Assembly: GCA_944472155.2 (NCBI GenBank)
Contig: OX235279.1
Coordinates: forward strand, 54,037,564-54,101,563
DNA from: Trichobilharzia szidati
Lineage: Eukaryota; Platyhelminthes; Trematoda; Strigeidida; Schistosomatidae
Direction of reading: 5' to 3'
Length of the DNA stretch: 64,000 nt
In this document: positions 12,258 through 23,170 of the stretch, piece after piece
Layout of the letters: the number at the start of each line of letters is the position of its first letter
Position numbering within the stretch: position 1 is the stretch's first letter
Program-made: the position numbers and the translations under genes
Notes under the pieces: model-generated
Told to the model about the DNA's origin: nothing
Database searches by the model: none
Seen by the model: only the letters and a program-made list of their open reading frames with translations

Positions 12258-13601
12258 CCGTATTACCTCGATTACAGTGATTTGATATACGCATTAGTGA
12301 GCTCAGCCCGCTGAGCGAGTTTTCAATTGGATGAACATTAATTTTCTTGAGTTGATACGTAGGTACACGAGCTAACACTATTTGTGAGATTTTTCTTTTT
12401 TCTGTCTTCTCTCACTCCCCTTCTTCATAATTCGGAAGCATATAAATTTATTCTTACTTGGACTATAACTGTAATGCTCATATTCCGGATGCGTTCATCT
12501 TATAATGTTTTCTCCATTACCTTTCAAACATTGAAGGGTGAAATGTCAATATTTGTAACCATTGTAATTTCAGGTAGATGATGAGAACCTGTGAAATAGA
12601 ATGATATCACTTTATACTGCAGATCTGGTCTTTCTCTCGCTATCGAGATTTATCAGGGCTTAGAGGCTGACGGTATTGAAGTTCGAGGATTGTACGGAGT
12701 ATACTAAGGCAAGATCTAATACCCACAACTTCTATACTATTCGTTCCGCGTAGACCAAAGGCAAAACAAAACACCACAATTGATCGTCCAAATTACGAGA
12801 TATATTTCGGGACCAAATCGGAGTGCGAGATGATTGTTTAGCTGGCTAGGAATTGTGCACGACGGAGTACCAAATGGCATGGATGCTTGACCGGAAGCCT
12901 TCAGCTAAACAAGTCGACTTAAACAGTAAGGGTCAGCATCCAATACTCAGTGATGAGTGCTGTGGTCAATAATTTTGGGGAATTATTTACCGCTACAAGG
13001 GGAACCAGATACATGAAATATTCTAAGGATTTCACGAGCGTCAATCTGATATCTCGTACCTACAAGAGTGAGGCGATTGCTCTGGTCTAACTAAGCCCTT
13101 CGTGCTCTCAAGAACAAACGTCTGAGAAAGTGCACAAGAAAGAAAGGCGAAGCTGTCCTCCCAATCCTCTCAGTGCACTTCTTGTTGCAGCCATACGAAA
13201 ATTCATCAATACAACTGAGTATAATTTGACCAGGATATTTATCTCTCGTCATCTCTTCGGTGCTACAGATTGTCTGGCATACAACTCCTTAGTCCATGGG
13301 TGACAGTCTGCAGATTTAGTACACCGTTTCACTCTACTAGAATAATACAATGTGCAGTGTTATTTCGAACAGCCTGACAGTGATGAGAAGCTGTGACACA
13401 GAATGATATAACTTCATGTTGAGAAAATGCATCAAATGGTGTGATCAAGACGGAGGCGGATGTTAAAATGCATTAAGCAAGGAAAATCGATTTAGCTTTT
13501 CTTACTCCTTGTTTATTGAAGGTCTCATTGAAGATTGAACGTGGCGACGATAATGTGTTTGAATCGGCACAATTCAATTTGTGGTGTTACTTGTTGCAAG
13601 C

Positions 13602-15074
13602 ATGGTAAGGTGTGTGGAGTTTGTTGACTAACACTATGTAGGCTCCTGTCTCTGTTAAGGATATAGATGGTCATGTGTACATCAAAGCGCTGGCCCAGTT
13701 CCTGAAGAAGTGAGTCTGCATGTGTTTTCTTATCAGCTCTCGTTTAGAACCGGCAAAGTGAAACTACCTGATTGGACTGACGTCGTGAAGCTTTCTACAG
13801 CCAACCAGTTGGCCCCGTATGATCCCGACTGGTTCTATGTTCGTTGTGCTGCTGTTCTCCGCCACTTGTACATCAGACCTACTGGGCTAACTGGTCTGAG
13901 CAAAGCATTTTCGAGGAAGAAGCGCAATGGTGTCAGACCATCCCACCGTTCTTTGGCACATGGTTCAGTCATCAGGAAAGCTATGCAACAGATGGAAGCT
14001 CTGGGATTGTGTCAAAAACGTGAGGGCGGGTAAGTCCAACATTCATCACCTGAGTCCCGTTGCTTCGTATTATGGTCTAAATGTTGTCCATCGCAACTGA
14101 TGGAGAGGTTTTCAACTGACCGAATTGCACAATCAACTTAGTGCGAGACGTTCCAGTATCGAGGCATTAGTAATCTGGACGGTTTCTCTCCGACAAGATG
14201 GTTGACGAAGCACCACTACGAAGAGAAGTGTGGAGACAGTAAATGACAACGGTGGGCTTCCGCTCGGTCGGAGTTGCACGGTTGAATACACGATAGTCTT
14301 CTCATGGTGATGGGACCGGCACCTTGCGATACTTTACTATTCGTCAGGACTTTGCGTCACCTGCTTCTTATGGAGTCTTACCCAGCTTTTCAATCACGTT
14401 CATTTTATCCAACGACAACAGCAATAATAATGACTGTCTTGCTGGATTGTGGATTACACGTTGCGTAGGGAGTAGGCTAGTATCACCTTTGTGATGGTCT
14501 CTGTGTGCGGCTTTTGAGAATACTGGAATGAATTTATCTCCGTACGGCTTCAGTGGATCTAGTCTGGCGATAATTTCCCTGGACATCCGCCCCCACCGAA
14601 TGACGTATCTAGATGGAGTATTCTCACTATCAATGGTCCGTGCAAGTATTCAAATGTCAGCTTCTAGGAGAGGTTCTTCAGTTCCTTTTTGGACTTCACC
14701 TCCTTTGTCTGGGAGAATATAGGATTTAGTGACTAGTGATGTGTTGTGAGCACCTAACCGTTTGGATTCACTTAAGTGCGCTAATCATTGTTTGGCGTAG
14801 GATTTCCAACGCCGACTCCTTACTTTTCACGGGTCACCCTCTAGTCTCGCGTCCTCATCACCGGCTTTCCCGAGTGGTCATTTTTACTTACTAACAGAAT
14901 CGGCTTGAACCTTTTCGCTTCGTTTATGTATTTTTTGCCAAATGTATTGTGGTTGTGTCTAACTTACGCATACCTTTATTTGGTTGTTTTACTTTCAGTG
15001 GAAGGTCTCTTACATCGGCTGGTAGACGCGACTTGGATAGACTAGCCTACCAAATTTCGAGAGAGCGTCGTTAA
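13602..15074 (+). CDS. RPS19: 40S ribosomal protein S19, copy 3
   Basis: Exons: 13602-13604, 13642-13709, 13748-14029 and 14999-15074, with exon 4 supplied by the truncated fourth unit. One exon 3 substitution (CGG to CGT, near 13949) is silent for Arg, so the protein matches copies 1 and 2. Intron 3 carries a few extra substitutions (near 14057, 14522 and 14905) but keeps GTAAGT and TTTCAG. It is the rightmost complete copy. Confidence 0.95.
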
Positions 15075-15807
15075 TGCATTGAATACATAATTTTGGCATG
15101 AAAATGACTTTTGAGGTAGAATGGGTTGGGTTGGCAAGCGTAAGTGTTTATCTTTGTTTACGCGTCAGTGGATTTGTGTGGATGGTTAATTCACTCAGAT
15201 GCGTATATGGTGCGGGTGACGGGTTAATCCAATGAGTATGATAGACACAGCTATATGCGTTGCGGTCAGCGTTTGAACGGAAAAAACTCGAATTAGCATC
15301 AAGTGGAGGAGAATGAGTGAAATCAACATATTCACCTTGGTGTTTGGAGCCAATTCAGTGTAGACATTGTAATTAGATGCATTTTGACTGGATGGGAGAC
15401 GTCTGTGAACAACTGGGATGAGACAAACGACTTCAGGTAGAAACCCGATCAATGAGTACTATAGTGATAATACGAAAGAAGTCCCTAATTGAAAAATTCG
15501 GAGATTCTCTATGAGAAACCATAGACCGTAATGTGTAATTCATGCTAATCTACACATGACTGGGAAGAGGGCTACGAGATTGTACCTCGAGTAGAAGAAC
15601 CGAAGACCATAAGGCCGAACTCGGTTCTAAGATGAGCAGACGGTGAATAGTTATGCTGCTCATTTGAAGTGGGATTGATTCACAGTTTCTGTGAGGGTGT
15701 GACAGCAACCACTTACTACTTCTCTGAGCATATTTTAGTCTGGAGATGCTTTATGGTATTTACTCATGGAGACGGGTATAATCCTTTCCCCATCTATGGG
15801 TAAATAT
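14248..15807 (+). repeat. Truncated fourth RPS19-array unit
   Basis: The first 1560 bp of the 4459-bp unit are present, enough to supply exon 4 of the third RPS19 gene. This edge unit has more substitutions than the interior ones, for example near 14057, 14522, 14905, 15401 and 15472. The break falls about where the PLE coding similarity begins in full units (2430 in unit 1). The following bases belong to unit B, starting in the part that follows the shared segment. Confidence 0.85.
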
Positions 15808-18800
15808 GACGACTATAATGATAATTCAAGAGAAGTCCCTAATTGAAAAATTCGGAGATTCTATATCAGTATGACAAGAGATGGTAGGCGGTGGAGGGTA
15901 CGTCAGGCTGATGAAATTTGTTCGATGATGTAGTGGACTTTTGACTGTTGGATGTTTAGGTGTACTTGTGTGTAGTAGGGTTTGATCCATCAATGTCTCT
16001 GAGGAGCTTGTGTTTTGTATTATAAGAGATATAGGTAGTGGTTTGCAGTACGGAATTGTTTGGTATGTCGTTGGCTACATTGTGGGTTTATTTAAGTGTA
16101 TGTTTTTTCTTTTGATTTAATATTTTCACCCGATAATGCATCCGATTTCTATTCCGATCTGTTGTGCTTTGTGTAATGTCGGTCGTTACTGGGTTATTAA
16201 GCAAATGTATTGCTGTTCTTGAGTTTGTTGAAGGGCGTAGATTGTTTATTATTTTATATAAGGCGCATGGAATGTGTATTGTATGTACTTATTAGAATAA
16301 ATTATTAGCGTTGCAAAGGAGACAGTGTTTTCTTTGACTCAGGACACGTGTGTTCTGAATGAGGTATTGGCTGATTTTCCTAACATATTATGATCAGTAA
16401 CAATAGGTACTTTGGCGATTACTTTTAGGAATAAAAGCTTAAGAACTTCAAGTTGTGTAGATTGTTATCTGTATGATCGGAATGGAGAAGATATTGAATT
16501 TAATACCGCTTGACTGGTAATTCCATTTATTATCATTCATCGACATCAAGTGTGAACCCTCATGCCCTATGATGTATATTGCGTCCATAAACCCTCTGAG
16601 ACGGTTGGTGTTTGTTACTGAGTTGACTCAGGCAATCTGTATTCAGTCATTCGTTTCCTTCCTGCCAGTTAACTATATGATGTGAGCAGTCCATATGTTG
16701 AATATTATGTTATTCCAGGGATAAACAGCGAATTTTATTTTGGTGGTTTTTAAGGTATCAGTGATATAGGGTGAGACGGCTTTTTGTGACAGTGCAACTG
16801 TTGACCGTAAGATTCAAAGAAAAGGTGGTTGTTGACAATCTGTGCTGCACTGCGCCTATGGCTACAGGCAAGCGAACGATTAAGTTGGTGTTTTACAGTG
16901 TTTTATATGAGTTTTCTGTATAGTGTAGAGTTATCGTCCTATTGACAAGCACATCGCTCTCATTCTTATTAAGATTTCGAATGTTTAGCTAATAGTTAAT
17001 TACAAATCATAAAGGTCAAATTCTTCCTGTTGTAATAATAGCTGGCTGCATCCATTGTCTTATTGGAAGATTCATGTTGTACTGCAGTTTGCTTTTGTTC
17101 GTGTAGTGATTTTCTTGTTGGTTAGATTTAAAGATGACAGAATAGAACTGTGTATGATTATATAGAAGAAACGAGGACATTCAATTGGCGGAAATGTTTT
17201 AAAAGCAACATTTCATGAATTCACCAGAAATTGCAACCCTTCAGCTGAATAATCGATCATGCAAACTGTGATGTGCTGGTGTTTAATAAGTCGATTTATG
17301 TAGGTAAGCTTATGAGTGACTAAAAAACCCCTTGTCGTTTGTAATTTAAGTTCGCTACTTACATTTGTCCTTGGCATTGGGACTATGGACTTAACATGCA
17401 GGGAGGTTACTAATACGTCTCTTTCAACAACAAAATTGAGAAAATCCTTACTTCTTCTGATGAAGATGTGTAGTTTCCTCTGATGACCGGGTATTCCGTC
17501 AAGCTAATGGTTTTGGTAGGGATAGCTCATAAGGTTGCTTTTTGCAGACTTCTTGTCAAGCCTTTGCAGTGGTACATACAACACGGGAATATATCTAATT
17601 AGGTAATAGGCTTATTCTGTGTGGAAGAAAGTCCCAGACAGAACTTAAAGTGATGTGACTCATTTCGTGCTATCCCTATGTTAACTTCACAATGGGATAC
17701 GAGGAAAACGATAGTGTTGTATTCCTAGTTGTTTCCCTGATAGAAAGGACAGATGACACAAACCAGAGGTCCATATGTACAAAGTTCTGGTCGGTGAGAT
17801 GGTATACACACCAAGGGCTCAGTTCCTATCCATTAAAAGAGGAACTTGGGTAAAAGATTGCTCAACAAAGCACGAGAAATCTGTCCTGACAGTACGGTGG
17901 AGCATAGAGTAAAGACCCTGAAGGACATTTTATGTAAAAATGAGTACCCTGAGAGTTTTATCAACAAGTACACTAAAAAAATAGGTGCCAGTAAAGCTGT
18001 CCAACCAGTTTTAAAGGATGTCATCTGAAAGAGATGACATGCAAGAAGGAAACTTGATCAATGTACTAGACGAACCTACTACCGCTAAGATTTTATTCAT
18101 TAACACCGAACACTGGTTGCTTCAGCAATTTGGGGAAGACAGGTCACCAGAATTTTGACAACCTGTGTATGTTTGTGCAAGCAAATGCACAGGTCATACA
18201 GGAAGGCGATTGTCTACTCTCATGATGAGAGCATTTGTGCAAGTGGTAAAAAAGCTGAAGCCAGTGCTTCAAAGGTTCATTATCAAAGCATCTTGTAGAC
18301 TGTATATATGATATTAACGCAGTCAGGTCACTAACCATTGTCAGCATACATACAAAGATGCTTTCAATTATGAATCCTTGTGCAACTAGAGGTCATCAAC
18401 CTGGTTTGTGTACAAAAGAAAGTGGTCATCGCTTGGAATATGTTACGAACTTTTTATGACTAATATTTTATTCTAGTCTCTATTAGAACTATCAGTACCA
18501 CTATCTTAAGTAGTTTCATGATTATTATTATTATTCATTTTGCGATTGCTAAACCTACCAATTTCTTGCTCTGGAAACCCATTTTCTATTAGTGTAACAA
18601 ACACAAACTTGGCGAATTGTAGGCGTCACTGACTGGTTCCAAGGTGAAGATTTGCACAGAAGTGCAGCAGTTCTATTTACCACACTGTGTAGCACACAAA
18701 CAGAGATAGAAAAAGATTAAAAACGACGATAATAGGCAGAAATGTGAAGGAGAAAGACTAGTAGCATGGATGAACAATAGGGAGATGACAAAGAGTGAAT

Positions 18801-18891
18801 GCATCTGCGTCACAGAAAACGATCGTGACCCATATCACCATTGGTTCTTACCATCCCGAAGACACCTCCCTACGTGGCTCAAACTAACTAT
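15808..18891 (+). repeat. Unit B copy 1 (5' part missing)
   Basis: It starts within the CTATAATGATAATTCAAGAG stretch, directly after the broken RPS19 unit, so it lacks the first ~240 bp seen in copies 2-4. The site where copy 2 holds an RTE is empty here (about 16718-16726, TTATTCCAGGGATAAAC). The rest runs through the PLE fragment to the unit end at 18891. Confidence 0.85.
17846..18028 (+). mobile_element. Penelope-like RT thumb fragment in unit B
   Basis: A 60-codon frame reads RLLNKAREICPDST, then KNEYPESFINKY, which fits the segment just after the PLE reverse transcriptase core (R..IC ... N.YP..FI.K). Further copies are at 24341-24523, 27650-27832, 29943-30077 (frame-shifted by one base), 32230-32411 and 35545-35727. 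A 9-bp perfect hairpin (ATGTCATCT / AGATGACAT, 5-nt loop) lies at the end of the frame. These are fragments, not genes. Confidence 0.65.
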
Positions 18892-20060
18892 CAATGAGTA
18901 TGATAGACACAGTGATATGCGTTGCGGTCAGCGTTTGAACGGAACAAACTCGAATTAGCATCAAGTGGAGGAGGATGAGTGAAATCAACATATTCACCTT
19001 GGTGTTTGGAGCCAATTCAGTGTAGACATTGTAATTAGATGCATTTTGACTGGATGGGAGACGTCTGTGAACAACTGGGATGAGACAAACGACTTCAGGT
19101 AGAAAAGTCGATCAATGAATACTATAGTGATAATTCAAGAGAAGTCCCTAATTGAAAAATTCGGAGATTCTAGATCAGTATCACAGGAGATGGTAGGCGG
19201 TGGAGGGTACGTCAGGCTGATGAAATTTGTTCGATGATGCAGTGGACTTTTGACTGTTGGATGTTTAGGTGTACTTGTGTGTAGTAGGGTTTGATCCATC
19301 AATGTCTCTGAGGAGCTTGTGTTTTGTATTATAAGAGATATAGGTAGTGGTTTGCAGTACGGAATTGTTTGGTATGTCGTTGGTTACATTGTGGGTTTAT
19401 TTAAGTGTATGTTTTTTCTTTTGATTTAATATTTTCACCCGATAATGCATCCGATTTCTATTCCGATCTGTTGTGCTTTGTGTAATGTCGGTCGTTACTG
19501 GGTTATTAAGCAAATGTATTGCTGTTCTTGAGTTTGTTGAAGGGCATAGATTGTTTCTTATTTTATATAAGGCGCATGGAATGTGTATTGTATGTGCTTA
19601 TTAGAATAAATTATTAGCGTTGCAAAGGAGACAGTGTTTTCTTTGACTCAGGACACGTGTGTTCTGAATGAGGTATTGGCTGATTTTCCTAACATATTAT
19701 GATCAGTAACAATAGGTACTTTGGCGATTACTTTTAGGAATAAAAGCTTAAGAACTTCAAGTTGTGTAGATTGTCATCTGTATGATCGGAATGGAGAAGA
19801 TATTGAATTTAATACCGCTTGACTGGTAATTCCATTTATTATCATTCATCGACATCAAGTGTGAACCCTCATGCCCTATGATGTATATTGTGTCCATAAA
19901 CCCTCTGAGACGGTTGGTGTTTGTTACTGAGTTGACTCAGGCAATCTGTATTCAGTCATTCGTTTCCTTCCTGCCAGTTAACTATATGATGTGAGCAGTC
20001 CATATGTTGAATATTATGTTATTCCTGGGATTATTATTGTTCCCTTGGGTTCCTAGTGGA

Positions 20061-21203
20061 TCATAGGGCTTCAACTGCACGTCTCCACTTGCTTCTGTCT
20101 TCTGCTGTACTTTTCACTTGCGTCCATGTTATTCCATACTGTTTCATCTCCTCCTCACACGATCTCCTCCATGTCACCCTTGGACGTCCCACTCGCCGCT
20201 TCCCTTTCGGGTTCCACTCGAGGGCTTGACGCGCGATGTCACTCAACGGCCTCCTCAGCGAGTGTCCAATCCATCTCCACTTCCTCCTGCATATTTGTTG
20301 GGCGATTGGTTCCTGTTTCGTTTGTTCCCATAGCTTCTTGTTTGTGATTCTTTCCGGCCATCTAATCTTCAGTATGGAGCGAAGACAGTTGTTGATAAAG
20401 GTCTGCAACCTGTTGAAAATATTCTTGGTGACCCGCCAAGTTTCTGATCCGTAAAGCAGAATTGACTTCACGTTTGTATTGAAAATCCGAATTTTGTTGT
20501 TGATGGTGAGTGACGAAGATTTCCAGATTGGTTTCAGGTTGATGAATGTGTTTCTCGCCTTCCCGATTCTCGATTTGACATCCTCGTCCGTTCCTCCTGT
20601 GGTTGAGACAATGCTCCCTAGATAAGTGAAAGAAGTAACCTCTTTCAAATCCCTCCCGTTGATGGTGATTGGCACTGGATGTTGCTGCTGTTGTTGGTTG
20701 GTTATTTTCATAACCTCCGTCTTGTCTATGTTCACCTGCAGTCCTGTCTTTGCTGCTTCTTCGACCAGTTTGTCGGTTTTCGCTTGTAAGTCTTCGATTT
20801 TGTGTGACATCAAACATAAATCATCCGCAAAATCCAGGTCTTCTAGGTTCTTCACGTCGGTCCAGGATATCCCTGTCTTCTCGTTTCCCACTGTCTGATG
20901 CATAATCCAGTCCACCACAATTAGGAATATCATTGGTGATAATAAGCACCCTTGTTTGACTCCTGTGTTTACTCCAAACGCTTCGCTGAGTTTTCCGTTG
21001 TGGATCACTTGACATGTGCCGTTGTCGTACAGTTGTTGAATAAGGTTGATGAATATTTGGGGTACGCCGTAGTACTCGAGTAGTTTCCAAATTACTTCGC
21101 GGTCAACGCTGTCGAAGGCCTTCTCAAAGTCTATGAAGGAAGTTGAGGTAGAGATTTGATTGCCATTCCATGCTTTGTTCGATGATAATGCGTAGAGTTG
21201 CAA
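20061..21203 (-). pseudogene. RTE reverse transcriptase, C-terminal part
   Basis: This 380-codon frame starts just before FIDFEKAFDSVDRE and includes GVKQGCLLSP, FADDLCLMSH (the catalytic FADD box), YLGSIVS, LYGSETW and the C-terminal KWRWIGHSLRR and WRRAVEAL motifs. A second frame change near 21140 separates it from the upstream RT segment. The last codons read VEAL then TGA, where the related copy at 52551 reads on (CSTRNPR) before its end, so a point mutation shortened the protein slightly. Confidence 0.85.
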
Positions 21204-21208
21204 TTTGG

Positions 21209-23170
21209 TCAGAACATGATTTGCCTTTCCTGAATCCAGCTTGTTCTGGTCGGAGTTCTGTATCCAGTGCGTCCTTTATTCTCTCCAGGACTCAGGATTT
21301 TACTTGGCGTCGACAGGAGCATGATTCCTCGCCAGTTCTTGCAGAGTCCTAGGTCGCCCTTCTTTGGTAGTTTCACCAGGTAACCTTTCCTCCAGTCAGT
21401 AGGCACCTTTCCCTCTTTCCAGATCTTTTGTAATAATGGAGTCAGCATATCTGCCGTCGTTTCTGGGTCCGCTTTCAGTGCTTCCGGGGGTATTCCATCT
21501 GGTCCAGCTGCTTTTCCAGCTTTCAGAAGCTTGATTGCATTCATGACTTCAGTTTTCGTTGGAGGATTGGTGTCAACTTGCAGTTGTGTACGTGCTGTTG
21601 TTGGTATTACTGGACGGGTTGTAGGTGGTGGTCGATTCAAGAGTCCTTTGAAGTGGTCCGCCCATTGTTTAATCTGTCTTTCTTCTTTTGTAATTGGGTT
21701 CCCTTGGCTGTCTTTTATAGGTTTCACTTGTGTTGATCTCTTCCCGGATAGAGACTTGGTTATCTGATATAGTGTCCTCAGGTCCCTTTTGCCTGCTGCA
21801 TTCTCAGCTTCAGTGGCCAGGTTGTCGTAGAATTGTCTTTTGTCCTTCCTGGCACTCTTCTTCACTTCTTTGTCCAGTGCTGTGTAAGTTGAGTTCAGCG
21901 TCTCTTTCTCTTGTCCATCTTTGCATTGAATCATTTTTTCTTTCACCTTTCTCCTCTCCTCTATTAGTTTCCAAGTGTCCGTTGAGAGCCATTCCTTGTC
22001 TTGTTTCTTCTTTCTTCCTAAAACCGTTGAGCACGTTTCGTTGAAAATTACCTTCAGAGAGTTCCAATGGTCTTCCACGGATGATTCCTCAGTGGTGCCA
22101 CGTAGTGTTTCCTGCTTTGCTCTGACAGTTGCAGTGAAAGTGTCCTTTGTGGTTGTGTCTTTCAGTTTTTCCGTGTTGAACTTGCATTGTGGCCTATCCC
22201 CAGGTATCCTCGAGGCTTTCAGCTTCACCTTGAATGTCCCTTGTACTAGATAGTGGTCTGAACCCACATCTGCTCCTCTCCTCGATCTTGTGTCCAGTAG
22301 GCTCCGTCTCCACTTCCTTGAGATTGAGATGAAGTCTATCTGGTTTTTGGTGTGTCCATCTGGTGAAATCCATGTTGCCTTGTGTATATCCCTGTGTTTG
22401 AACACACTGCCACCAATCACCAAATCATTGAAGGCGCAGAAGTCTGAGAAGAGTTCGCCATTTTCGTTCATTTCACCGAGGGCCTCACGACCCATGGTGA
22501 GTTCTCTTCCTGTATTGTCTCCTCCCAGTTTCGCATTCATGTCACCCATCAGGATTTTGATATCGCTCTTTGGGACGTTGTCCATTACTGTTTGTAGTTG
22601 ACTGTAGAAATCCTCCTTCTTCTCATGTTCTGAGGTGTTTGTAGGCGCGTAGCACTGAATGATTGTAACCTTCTTTCCTTTTGAGTTGAACCTGGCTGTC
22701 ATTATCCTGGAGGAGATTGGTTCCCACTGCATGAGAGCTTTAGCCGCTGTTGGTGACATCATGATGGCTACTCCCTCGGTGTGCTCGTGATTGTCCTCTG
22801 GGTGACCGGAGTAGATTATTGTTTCTCCAGTTGATAGTTGGCTCCTTCCACATCCGTTCCATCTGCTCTCACAGATTCCCAACACTTCTATTTTATATCT
22901 CCTCATTTCTGCGGCTACCTGAGCAGCCTTCCCAGCTTCGTACATTGTACGAACATTCCACGTCCCCATCCTTATTTTCGCTTTCATCGAAAGAAGGCAT
23001 ATCGGCTGACTGGCTTCCCGAAGGCTTCCACCAGCCCGCGTCATTTCACTCCCCCGATTCCAGCGAAAAATAAGGTCACTATTTGTAATTTTAGAATTTT
23101 GAATATATTTGTGCGTTGAAGTTTCAGTAGCAATTTGGTTAAGTTTTGGGGGTGGAGTTGCTAGCACCAC
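21209..23170 (-). pseudogene. RTE endonuclease and N-terminal RT region
   Basis: This 653-codon frame carries the endonuclease motifs in order: GTWNVRT, ICESRWNG, YAPTN, LMGDMNAKLG, and GSDHYLVQG. A linker and the start of the RT follow (AGKAAGPDGIPPEALKA, then NWRGIMLLSTPSKILS). Shortly after that, near 21290, the frame shifts relative to the RT family and runs to a stop at 21209. The remaining RT lies in other frames. A 5' start at 23170 lies close to the element's 5' end, so the N terminus is probably complete. Confidence 0.85.

Larger units (their letters stand above)
871..15807 (+). repeat. Tandem array of a 4459-bp unit carrying RPS19
   Basis: The same sequence recurs at exactly 4459-bp spacing: units at 871-5329, 5330-9788, 9789-14247 and a partial fourth at 14248-15807. 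Interior units differ by a handful of substitutions (for example near 11429, 12748 and 13280), and I saw no length change between them. In order, each unit holds the 3' part of RPS19 intron 3, RPS19 exon 4, the 280-bp segment shared with unit B, a PLE fragment, about 1.3 kb of unassigned DNA, then RPS19 exons 1-3. The physical edge therefore lies inside intron 3, and every complete gene straddles two units. The right edge breaks at 15807 and passes directly into unit B. Confidence 0.95.

Noticed and set aside
17480..17520. A hammerhead ribozyme (CTGATGA-like cores near 15908 and 17480)
   Set aside because: Schistosome satellites and PLEs can carry hammerheads, but no GAAAC partner or stem II/III pairing is present at these places.
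17833..18024. Small minus-strand frames of 60-70 codons in unit B (also near 18144, 24328, 27637 and 32527)
   Set aside because: They are shadows opposite the PLE fragment or random frames in repeat DNA, with no independent motif.
18530..18545. CRISPR-like or other spaced short repeats
   Set aside because: The repeats here are long tandem units and simple ATT runs. No regularly spaced short repeats exist, and the genome is eukaryotic.
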